DNA of 64,000 nt. Source: Hemileia vastatrix. Lineage: Eukaryota > Basidiomycota > Pucciniomycetes > Pucciniales > Zaghouaniaceae. Position numbers and translations under genes: made by a program. The notes under the pieces are model-generated. The model was not told where the DNA came from. It ran no database searches and saw nothing but the letters and a program-made list of their open reading frames with translations. The stretch covers positions 13,493,212 to 13,557,211 of the forward strand of contig JASXTE010000008.1 in the NCBI GenBank assembly GCA_030280995.1, read 5' to 3'. Below are positions 54,650 to 64,000 of this stretch, in pieces. Position 1 is the stretch's first letter; each line of letters begins with the position of its first letter.

Positions 54650-56607
54650 TGTCACACTCCACGTGAAACTCAAGGCAAAAGCAGCTCATTAAATCAATAA
54701 CACAGAGGTCTAAATCCATACTTGAAGCGCAGAAAGAAATTCTACATAGCAACTGCAACTTTCCTTTGTGTACTCACTATTCAACCGCGCTAGTCTAAAC
54801 TCTAAATCTAAATTAGTCAATCACTCAATAGTGTGTCTCAGTCTTTTCCTCAATAAGCGACGCACAGCGCAATAGTCAATGTAATAGTATGCTAAAAGTT
54901 TTATTAAGTGTCTGTGAATTATTAAAAGGGGTAGTGAGCATGGACGGAATGGTTAGTGGAGGGTAAAAGGGTTGACGGATGTTAGTGAGGAGGGTCCAGG
55001 TGTCAGCCAGGCTATTCCAGGAGCCCAGTAAATGACATGTTAACTTATAGGACCTGAAAGAGGGCATAAATTATTGCATTTGATGTATATAAATTAATAT
55101 TTTATTGCATAATAAAATTATATAAGTATCTTATTAAATATAAGTGTTATATTAATTTTATTGTTATATAAATTATTTATACATTTAAATTAAGCATAAT
55201 ATATTTTATATTCTACAAATAATGGCGCATTTTTTATGTATTTAATAACTATAAATTAATATTTAATTAATTAACAACATATATTATAATTATAAGTGTA
55301 AAATTGACTTATAATATAATTAAATTAATTATTTAAATTTATATATTAAATTAAACCTTTCATATAGTATTAAACAATAATTAATGGCACTTCTTTTGAC
55401 CCTTAATTGATTCAGGAAAAAAATTAATTAATTTATACTAAATTGAAATTAATTACATATTTTGTTGAGTCAAAATAATTTTGCTTCACTGAAAAATCCT
55501 TAAATCAGACTGTATCATCTGTTTTGAATTATTTTTCTCATATTTCCTTTGTAACAGGCTTGTTTAGTTATTCACTATTTTTACTTACTGATTTGTGAAT
55601 TAATTGTGGGAAAATTTGATTCTTAATTGGGGTTTTTAATTATTTTTTTCATATTTTTCTCTACATTGTTATGTTTCACATATTCTTTTATATTCTTGTT
55701 TCATCCTATTATAATTCTTGTATTTAAAAATATAGTGGCGCTTCAGAGGACCCATTGCCTATAAAAGGGCCTTGGATAATCCCCTGTAGCCTCATCACTT
55801 ATTATACACTCAACAACTTAAATATATTTTTATATTACGATTATATTATTTTTTATTAGTATCAAAATTCTAATTAAAATTCTATATAACAATTGAAAGG
55901 TTGCCTTAAGTCTGATAGTGATCATAGTGTCTGCTGAGCATAGCCCTTACATTAAAATAATATTGTTAATCAAATAAAAACCTCATTGTTATATCATCTT
56001 CCAAGAAACTTTTTCGTTGCTTCTTTTCAATAAATTAAATAATTTTATTATATTTTATTTCTTTTATTTCTCAAATATCCTTTTCTCGTTGTCCCCCTCT
56101 CTTTCTTCCCGTCTTTCTTCTCTCTTCTAGACAACTAACCAACACCAGGTGTAACAAGTGTATTTTTTAATGGTATGTGGTGTGTGGAATAGTGGATGGG
56201 TATGAGGTCAATGCGAGGAGGAGTAAAGGATATAAAAGGGGTTGGGTTTTGGTTCGAAATTCTTTAGAATTAAATTATAAAACATATATATAATTAATAG
56301 TGGTAAAGCTTCAGGTTAAATCATTATTATTGTATCTTTCCTTATTTTCTCAGTAATCATTTTTAAATCCTAAATATTTGATTATTGAGTTTCCAACACT
56401 TTGTGAGATCTTAAGAATATTAATCTTACCCTTAAATTATATTAGAATTCTTCTCGAAAATATCTCGAAGCAGTAGCTCTTCCTTTGAGTCATCTTCAAA
56501 TCACTTCCCCAAATATTTCCTCTGTACTTCGAAGAAGTTTCTTAACTACTCTCCTCATCTCACTTCCAGGAACACACTCGACTTTTTGCGTGGGTCGTCT
56601 GGTGACA
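54650..56607 (+). repeat. El-4 5' LTR-C, split by an inserted solo LTR-A
   Basis: Begins TGTCACACTCCACGTGAAAC and ends GGTCGTCTGGTGACA. The two parts, 54650-55000 and 56150-56607, join into an ~809-bp LTR that aligns with 53231-53998. The TATA block GGATATAAAAGGGG lies at about 56228. The divergence between this and the solo LTR-C is visible throughout. Confidence 0.85.
55001..56144 (+). repeat. LTR-A, solo LTR (1144 bp, TSD CCAGG) nested in LTR-C
   Basis: Starts TGTCAGCCAGGCTATTCCAG, ends CAACTAACCAACA; CCAGG at 54996-55000 and 56145-56149 is the target duplication. It contains the family-A TATA block (CCTATAAAAGGGCC, about 55760). It inserted into an already present LTR-C and then lost its internal region. 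Confidence 0.93.
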
Positions 56608-56689
56608 GTATAATTTAATTCTCCATAGTTCTCATTCTTTGCACTAATACGTCCCTTTTAAGGTGTTTTATAAATTCATAAAATTGCAC

Positions 56690-57878
56690 CTGTTCAACGC
56701 ACTCCTCCTACAGGCGCTACTACTAGAGCTCACGCCAGAGGCAGGCCAACAGCCACATGGCCTGCTTCCCGCACTCACTCCTTGGAACCTCTCGACCTTA
56801 GAGAATAGGGACATTCAGTCCAATCTGTAGAAGACATCCCTCAGGATTTTGATGATTCTGGCGAGGAAGAAGTAGGAGAGGATATGATGCATGAGGCACC
56901 ATCTGCCCTTGCTACTCACCCTTCTGGTCAACCTTTGGAACCTGGACCATCTAATTCGCTGGAGGACTTCATGAGACTTTTCATGAAAACCCTCTCCAAT
57001 TCAATGTCTTTGGAGGGATCTAAATTCAAAAATCCTTCCATGAAATCTCCTGATAAATTTGATGGAGATAATCCAGACAGATTGCAGCCCTTCTTGAAAA
57101 CCTGCAAGCTCCTGTTCCATAATGACCCTTGAAACTTTAATAACGACCAATCAAAGGTTGTTTACACTTCTTCATTCCTAGCGGGAAAAGCAGCAAGATG
57201 GTTATAAACTTATCTTCTCATGCTCTCTTTGACAGAAACCCACTTACTTATTAATAACTGGGAAAAGTTCAAAGACCAACTCTTCATGTTGTTCGGTGAC
57301 TCGAATGAAACTGACAACGCAGAAATTGAACTAGATTTTCTTCGCATGAGTGATAATGGAAAAGCCTCTGAATATATTTTGAAATTTAGAGCACTTCAAA
57401 CTCAAGTAGGTTGGAATGATGCTGCCCTCAAGTATCATTTCAAAAAAGTACTTCCTTCCAGGATTCTGGATCAATTAAATCTTCATGGCCAAAAGATGAC
57501 TACCTTAACAGATTTGGTGGATTGAACCCTCGAACTAGACGGCGTTTACCAAGGACAACTACAACATTGTTGATACGCCAACAAATCTCAAGACCTAAAT
57601 TTTAAATTGGGACCTTCTTCACACCCACGGATAACTCAATCCTCCTTGACTCAATCCAAACTCAATGAGGGAAAGGAAAAACCTCGACCTAAACTCTTGA
57701 CCCCAGGCAAAATCAGAAAAGTACTGGATCCTAAAGGGGAACTTAAAGAAGCTGAGAGGAAGAGACGAGCGAATAATGGGTTATGTATGTATTGTGGGGT
57801 AAGCACAATCTGGAAAATTGTGTCAAGTTGAAGGAAAGAGAAGGTACTAGTTCAAAGTCAAAAAACTAGTAAATAGTT
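56690..57878 (+). pseudogene. El-4 gag (decayed)
   Basis: The gag frame can be followed from about 56690 (APVQRTPPTGA..., start codon apparently lost) through an acidic segment (DFDDSGEEEVGEDM), the capsid-like domain (MKSPDKFDGDN, FHNDP, then NNWEKFKDQLFMLFGDSNE, YHFKKVLPSRILDQL) to a zinc knuckle. Open pieces are 56884-57132, 57220-57525 and 57607-57831, separated by TGA and TAA stops. At about 57799 a 1-nt shift splits the CX2CX4HX4C knuckle: CMYCG is in one frame and KHNLENC in the next. Not functional. Confidence 0.85.
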
Positions 57879-57883
57879 TACTT

Positions 57884-60800
57884 GTGTGCAAAGCAAACTA
57901 TCTTATCTCTCCCAGTGAACAGAACCTCCATTCCTTAAGGACTGGAGTTGCCTTAAACCGCTTGAGATTCATTTTTTTTAATGAGGAAACCTCCTTCAGT
58001 TGTCTTATAGACTCTGGAGCTTCAATTTCTTTTGTCAGTTTATCTTTTTCCGAGAAGTTAAAGCTGACATTCACAGATATTGATCAAACTACAATATATT
58101 TGGTCAAATCACAGGAACCCATATATTGGGTAAGTAAGAAAGTTTTATGGGTTTTAAACTTTCCAAACTTTCCCCCCTTTGAGTGGGAATTATCAGTCTT
58201 AGACGCCCCAAGGATGGACGATACCATTCTTGGCCATGACTTTTTAACGCATTGGAATCCTGAAATTGATTGGTCCCGGGGATTGATCACCCCACGCACT
58301 AAGTATATTTCTGATTCTTCAATGCAGGTCAATAGGGAGTTAAACAACCATCCTGAAAATTTCCTGCTAGAGGACAAATCTCTTCCAGATGACTTGCAAG
58401 CATCTGATCATTCTCTTAATGAGCAATTAACTAACCCTTCTAGCTCAATGACTTCACTTGAAGAGGATATAACTTTCCTCAAAGTAATTGAATTATGCTC
58501 TCTCACTTATGGTTTTCCCTTGACAGATTCTCTCAAAGATGAGGAGGACGACCAAATCAAGTTTGAAGCCATTAAATCAACTCTACTGGAAATCTATCAT
58601 TATTTCCTTGATGTTTTCTCAATCCGCAAGGCCAATAAGTTACCACCTCATTGATCCTACGACCATCAAATAGAGTTAATAGGTCCAGTACCTCCGGCAG
58701 GGTCTGTCTATTATTTGTCGAAGGATGAATCTCAAGTTCTTTGAGACTACATTTCAGAGAATGTACCCAAGGGTTTCATCAGAGCCAGTAAATCTCCAAA
58801 CGGCTCCCCTGTTCTTTTTGTAAAGAAAAAGTATGGTAGCCTTAGTTTGTGTGTTGAGTATAGAAAGCTCAAAACAGTCACTAAGAAGAATGCATATCCT
58901 GTTCCTCCTATGTCATTGCTTCTTACCCTTTTCAATGGTGCTAATTTATTTTCTAAAATTGATCTTAGAGGCACTAAAAATCTTATTCGCATTGCGGAAG
59001 GTCATGAACCACTGACTGCAATGTGCACTAGATTTGGTAGTTTTGAATATTTAGTTATGCCTTTTGGATTGTGCAACGCACCATCAACTTTTCAAACTTT
59101 TGTCAATGACATCTTTCAAGATGTTGTCAAACAATATGTTATTGTCTATTTAGATGATATCTTAATTTTCTTGAAGGCACTAGATGAACATATTCATCAT
59201 GTTTGACAGGTTCAAAATCGACATTGAGATCACAGTCTCTACGCCAAGCACAAGAAATGTGAATTCCATCTTAAATCAATTGATTTTTTGGGTTTTACGT
59301 TATTCACTGATGGTTAAGTCATGGACGACAAAAAGCTACTAAAAATCCTGGAATGGCCTGAGCCCAAAACCATTAAATCTTTCAAAGGATTTTCGGGTTT
59401 TGAAAATTTCTATAGAAGATTTATTAAAGATTACTCTAAAACTATTTTTGTTTTTACTTCTACACACAAAAGGAATTTAAAGCATTGAAGACTGCATTTA
59501 CCACATCTCCAATTCTTTGACACTTTGATCCTTCTGCTTTTACAATAGTTGAGATAAATGCAAGCAATTATGCTATCGCAGGGGTCATTTCTCAATTAAA
59601 TCCTGAAACAAAATTGTTTAATCCTGTTTCTTTTGAGTCACACAAACTCATTGCAGCAGAAATAAATTATGAAATTCATGACAAAGAGCTTTTAGCAATT
59701 ATTCATTGCCTTAAAAAATGGCGCTCTTTTATTCTCAGCCTAGATAGTCCTTTTCAAATTCTAACAGACCATAATGCTTTGAAATACTTTATGTCTTCCA
59801 AAGTGTTAACCAGGCATCAAGCCAGGTGGGCTCAATTTCTGTCTGAATTTCCTTTTTCTATTTCCTATCACCCAGGTAAGAACTGAATTTTCCCAGATAT
59901 CTTGTCACCTCCGGACAACATTTACCCACAGCGGGGGGACGCATTTGCTGACAAGAACCCAGCAAATGTGAAATCAATTTTCATTGAATAAATGTTAATG
60001 ACTTATCAACTTTATTCGATGACATTTCAATCCTTTCAAAATCCACTATCCAACATCCTCAAAGCTCAGTCAAGGACAATTATTGTTTAGAGTTAAAAGA
60101 CAAAATACTCTTGAAGCAAGGGGCCAAAAGATTTAGTATTGAATCAGGTGTATTAGCTTTCGAAGGTAGAGTAGTCATACCGGAAAACAATGAAATAAAA
60201 TTATGGATTTTTAATAGTTGACGTGATTCTCCATTAGCTGGTCATTTTGGGGTTGATAAAACCTACCAGTTAATAGCAAAAGATTTCCTCTGGCCAGGAA
60301 TGACCAGAGAAATCAAGGCCTATATAAGAGCTTGTTACAAATGTAATAGGAATAAGGCTCCCCATCACTGGAAGCATGGGTTGCTTCAACCACTTCCTAT
60401 TCCCTCTAAACCTAGAGAATCTTTTTCGATGTATTTCATTTCTCAACTTCCTCTTTCTAATAATTTTGATGCTATATTAGTAATAGTAGATAGATTTTCA
60501 AAGATGTCTATTTTCTTTAAAACCACTACTACTGCTACAGCAGAAGATTTGTCAAAATTGTTTTTAGAATATGTATTTTCCAAACATGGCTTACCTAATG
60601 ATATTATTTCAGATAGAGGCTCATTTTTTGTATCCACATTATGGACTCAATTGTGTTGACAACTCAATATCACGAGTAATCTCTCGACGGCCTATCATCC
60701 TGAATCCGATAAGCAAACGGAAAGGGTCAACCAAATCCTCGAACAATACCTTCAAATCTATGTCAATTACAAACAAGACAATTGGACCACATGGTTACCA

Positions 60801-61460
60801 TTGGCCGAATTTGCTTATAATAACTCGACTCATTCTTTGACACGACAATCTCCTTTCAAAACTGTTTATGGAAGACATCCTTGATTCAACTCAATACATG
60901 TAGGAACTAATCATCCTGTGGAACATTATCTTTGAACAATATCACGAATCCAAGAAGAACTTAAATCAAATTTGGAATTAGGGATTCAAAGGTACAAGTA
61001 ACAGGCCGAAAAACATCAACAATCTGCTACTTCTTTTAAACCAGGCAACAAAGTATGGCTTGATGCATGAAACATTCAAGCAACTTGACCATCAAAGAAA
61101 CTGGCTGAAAAACACTTGGGAACATTCAAAATCGACTCTGAAGTCTCTAAAACTGCATTTCGACTCAAGCTACCTCCTAAATGGTAGGCTATTCACCCTG
61201 TTTTCCATGTATCTCTCCTGGAACTGGCTCGAGAAACATACCCGGGCAGGAACCAACCTCCTCCAAAACCGGTCAAAGTAGAAGACCATCTAGAGTGGGA
61301 AGTAAGCCGTATCCTTGATTCAAGAATGCCAAGGGGAAACTTCAATACCTCGTGGAATGGGAAGGCTTCCTCGATGACTCAGACAAAATATCCTGGAAGC
61401 CAGCCATCAATGTTTCTAACGCCCCTTAACTCCTAAAATCTTTTCATCTTAAATATCCTT
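57884..61460 (+). pseudogene. El-4 pol (decayed): protease, RT, RNase H, integrase, chromodomain
   Basis: Aspartic protease with CLIDSGASISF near 58000 in the 57884-58654 frame; RT 58660-59470 with LRMTL-like loss, YRKLKTVTKKNAYP, MPFGLCNAPSTFQ and YLDDILIF near 59148; RNase H 59520-59890 with DHNALKYF; integrase from 60000 with SPLAGHFG, CYKCNRNKA, VIVDRFSKMS and SDRGSFF; and a chromodomain at about 61326-61450 (LQYLVEWEGF, SWKPAINVSNAP) reached by a frameshift. At least eight stops are TGA where the preceding context suggests CGA Arg: 58652, 58742, 59204, 59518, 60219, 60657, 60882, 60933. Together with TAA stops and frameshifts this shows long decay. Confidence 0.88.
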
Positions 61461-62434
61461 TAAAACCAAAACCTTAGAACTCTCTTTTATTTTTTTCTCT
61501 TCTTTCTCTTTTATTTTTCTTTTTCTTTTCTCAAAATTCTAAAACTTCTTCTCTTTAAAATCTAAAATATCTTTACCTCTAAAAAATTTCTTTATTCTTT
61601 GTTTTCTTTTTTCTTTCAAAAGTTTTTCAACCTTCTTTAAAAAAAATAAAGTAAAATTAAATTAAATTAAATTAAAAATAAATTAATATAAAATAAAATA
61701 AACTAAAATTAAATTAAAAATAAAATAAAGTAAAATAAATAAAATAAAAATCTTAAAATTCATTAAAATTAAAATCTTAAAAAATAAATTAATTCCTTTA
61801 AAATTTCTTTTCTCTTTTCAAAACTTTTCTTCTTTTCTCTTATTTCTTTTTCTTCAAACTATCAAAAATTTTCACGAACTCAACTCAACAATCTTTCTCA
61901 AATTTCACTTCAACCTCTAAATCTCTCTTTTAAAATTTCTTTGAACAAATTACTTCTTTCTTTCAAATTCTTTTTAAAATTTATTTCCTCTCTTCTTTTT
62001 CTTCTTTCTTTTCAAATAACCAACATCCCTAGAAACTTCAATAAATAAACTTTCACAAATAACAATTTTTTTTTCATTAAATTTTCATTTCAAACAAAAT
62101 TATTTCAATCAACTATTTCTTTTTACTTACTTAAATTTTTTCTTTTCAAAACTTAAACTAAAATTTCTTCAATCAAATATTCCTTCTTTTCTTCTTTCAT
62201 TCAAATTTTTTCTCTTTTAAAATTTAAAACAAAATATTATTCAAATCTTTTCTTTCTTCCTTTTTTTCTTTCTTTTCTCAAAATCTTAGAAAATATATAT
62301 ATCAACATTTTCAATTTAAACAACAAAATAAAAATAAATAAATAAATACACAAATTGCTTTTTACTTTTTTTTTCCTTCCATCTTTCTTTCTTTTCCTTT
62401 TCCATCCTTTTTAAATTTTCTCCTTTATTTTTTC
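61461..62434. other. 1-kb purine/pyrimidine-asymmetric tract
   Basis: The plus strand is dominated by CTTTT, TCTTT and TTTTC runs, with short AAATTAAAATAAA tracts at 61640-61760. The minus strand is correspondingly purine-rich. No ORF is supported. It follows El-4 pol where a 3' LTR would be expected. Confidence 0.7.
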
Positions 62435-63160
62435 TCAAACCAATCTCTTCATTTTTTTCAAAACCACTCTAGTTTCCTTCCTGCATTTCTCAAAAACCTC
62501 CTCCTCTCCTACTGGTATCACTTCCCCAATTTTCAGTAATTCTTTGGCCACATTGAAGGAGGCAGAATCGACAATCTTATCGACTTCACTGCTTAACTCT
62601 TCAATGAATCGAGTTTGTCGACCTTGGCGAGGTTTCTTCAACCATTCCTGGTCGGGAGTCTCTTTGTTGTCATCCCTTGAATAAACCAGTAGTTGATTTG
62701 CCTCAAGTAGCAGCAATGGCACAGCTTCCACAATCGGAACTTTGTGATGAAATCTGAATTCTAAAACAAGATCATCAGTAACAAAGTTTCTAAAATAAAA
62801 GAAGAATGGACTTACTTCGAATAATGGGTCAGCTTCTAAAAATAACTTTGATGTGACTTCCACTGCCACTTCTTTTTTTTCTTCATCATCATTGATGACC
62901 ATCCGCCTTGAGATGGAGACTTCCTCCTTATCTTCCTCCACCAATTTTTCCACCTCCTCTTCTACTCTTTGTTTTTTACCCATGGCTTGGGTTACCCAGG
63001 TCACCATGGTGTCCTCGACTTCCTCCTCAACTGCTTTTGACTGATCATCCCCGATTGACATGTCCCATATATCTTTGACCACCTCTTTGGTCTTGGTAAA
63101 CCTTTGTTCGATGTCAGAATTTTTAGCTAAAGCATTGCACACCACCTGTCTCCATCGGTG
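62435..63160 (-). pseudogene. Unidentified acidic protein, N-terminus cut by LTR-D
   Basis: A long open frame reads from about 63160 to a stop at 62435. The part before HRWRQVV is made by the LTR-D sequence, so the true N-terminus is lost. The remaining ~240 residues are rich in Glu, Lys and Val, with segments such as KTKEVVKDIWDMS, AVEEEVEDTM, KLVEEDKEEVS, PDQEWLKKPRQGRQTRF and EELLKIGEVIP-like helices. Base composition is less AT-rich than most of the window, with coding-like usage. No known domain recognised. It may be a host gene fragment or a gene of another transposon. Confidence 0.5.
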
Positions 63161-64000
63161 TGGTAGCCTAAAGTTTAGTACGGCACCTAAGTATGTAAAT
63201 GGAGTTATTACGGCGTGCAAGATTGGCGTAATTATTTTTTTTATAAAAGGGTTTTATTTAATTTATTTGAGTTTTAAATATGAAGAAATTGGTCACGAGC
63301 AAATGCCTACACGAAAACAATTTATTTTACGGAGAAAACTTATTTTTACGGACTGAAAAATTTATAAGTATTAAGTCGAGTCACTCAAGAACCTTGGGAA
63401 ATTTTCCCAGAATTTTTACTATTTTTCTTATATTTTTAAATGAATTTTAAAGTTTTATAGAAATATTTACGTTTTCAAAAATTACTTAACTTTGATGAAT
63501 TTTCACGGGGTAATTAGAGCTGCGCAGACTACGAAAATTAGTTTGGTATGTAAAGGGGAAGTAGCTCTATTATGTGTAATTTTTCTAGATTTTTTATTAT
63601 AGTTTTAAGGTTCTAAATTGAGTCCGGAAGTCCGGACGGACTCCGTTTCGACTCCGTACGGACTCCGTACGGACTCCGCTTTGACTCCGTACGGACTCCG
63701 TACGGACTCCGTTCCGGCTCCGTACGGACTCCGCTTTGACTCCGTACGGACTCCGTACGGACTCCGTTCCGGCTCCGTACGGACTCCGTACGGGCTCCGG
63801 ATTGACTCTGGAAGAGCTCTGGAGGGGAAAACTTAGGCACGTGACTAGGAATACTTAAGCGCTTCTCAAACTCGAAATTGAGAGGGGGGGACAGATCATA
63901 CAGCTTAATCATTAACCACCACGGTCTCATTTTTTATTACTCAACAAATTAAATAAGTTGTAATACCCTTATAACATTATTATTTTTACATAACATCTTA
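63161..64000 (+). repeat. LTR-D, 5' part, runs off the window
   Basis: Starts TGGTAGCCTAAAGTTTAG and matches 31903 onwards almost base for base apart from the expanded minisatellite. It interrupts the acidic ORF to its left. Whether it is a solo LTR or the end of a full element cannot be told. Confidence 0.7.
63621..63810 (+). repeat. CG-rich minisatellite in LTR-D (long allele)
   Basis: About 190 bp of GACTCCGTACG-type units. A 55-bp higher-order unit (starting at 63671 and 63726) is present twice. Each CCGTACGG is a palindrome, so both strands give Ser/Arg/Thr-rich spurious ORFs. Confidence 0.88.

Larger units (their letters stand above)
54650..61490 (+). mobile_element. El-4: decayed LTR-C Gypsy element, no 3' LTR seen
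   Basis: The element comprises a 5' LTR-C (split by a solo LTR-A), gag and a full-length but heavily mutated pol with a C-terminal chromodomain, in plus orientation. No second LTR-C follows pol before 64000, so the 3' end was lost or replaced by the pyrimidine-rich tract. Family style (gag motif FKNPSMKSPDKFDGDN and FHNDP) resembles Gypsy elements I associate with rust fungi. Confidence 0.85.

Noticed and set aside
63613..63930. Ser/Arg-rich ORFs on both strands of the minisatellite
   Set aside because: All frames are open because of the short CG-rich repeat; no sign of coding.

Overview
The window is AT-rich eukaryotic DNA made almost entirely of transposable elements, with no convincing host housekeeping gene and no tRNA, rRNA or CRISPR. 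Fungal-type Ty3/Gypsy retrotransposons with a C-terminal chromodomain (chromoviruses), short consensus-like introns and a decayed Myb/SANT-like gene all point to a fungus. The gag style of the element at 56.6-61.5 kb and the SANT-like remnant resemble families I know from rust fungi (Pucciniales, Austropuccinia-like). That assignment rests on recognition, not on a search, so I hold it with moderate confidence.

Layout. 1-3778: 3' part of a plus-strand chromovirus (family A) with its 3' LTR. 3779-9243: degenerate LTR sequence, then a strongly decayed minus-strand family-A gag-pol (El-1). 9244-11562: degenerate LTR-B piece and dispersed repeats. 11563-21102: complete family-A element El-2 (minus strand, 1240-bp LTRs, TSD TTCTA), coding region broken. 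22490-25053: decayed SANT-like gene and an LTR-B remnant carrying a 198-bp MITE. 25569-38177: a 12.6-kb unit bounded by 42-bp inverted repeats. It holds about twelve tandem copies of a 609-bp satellite, each with a 38-46-bp palindrome, and the array is split by two solo LTRs (LTR-D and LTR-B). 38178-40716: A-tract-rich DNA and the left part of a second MITE. 40717-49897: complete family-A element El-3 (minus strand, two apparently identical 1142-bp LTRs, TSD GAATT, intact 1208-codon Pol) inserted in that MITE. 49929-56607: AT-rich DNA, a solo LTR-C, and an LTR-C split by a solo LTR-A. 56608-61490: decayed gag-pol of the LTR-C element El-4. 61440-64000: a 1-kb purine/pyrimidine-asymmetric tract, an unidentified acidic ORF, and an LTR-D containing a CG-rich minisatellite that runs off the window.

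Most interesting signals. (1) In family A, the 5' third of the long Gag frame overlaps a second frame. In El-3 this frame is joined to the Gag start codon by a textbook 64-nt intron (GTAAGT ... GCTAAC ... CAG). Between El-2 and El-3 the second frame is about three times better conserved at protein level than the Gag frame, and in the decayed copy El-1 it stays open for 161 codons while the Gag frame has stops. This suggests a spliced, roughly 205-residue coiled-coil P/Q-rich product that is not described by a normal gag-pol annotation. (2) The palindromes of the 609-bp satellite show paired, compensating substitutions in both arms, so the palindrome itself seems to be maintained. (3) The array lies inside a unit whose inverted termini also contain a nested palindrome with paired changes.

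How parts work together: El-3 carries protease, reverse transcriptase, RNase H, D,D35E integrase, an AT-hook-like RGRPKK motif and a chromodomain. It looks recently inserted, but its Gag frame has a 1-nt deletion in a T11 run and a TAA between gag and pol. El-2 appears to be a recombinant of two divergent lineages. The nesting order (El-3 in MITE 2, MITE 1 in LTR-B, LTR-A in LTR-C, LTR-B and LTR-D in the satellite) gives a relative chronology of insertions.
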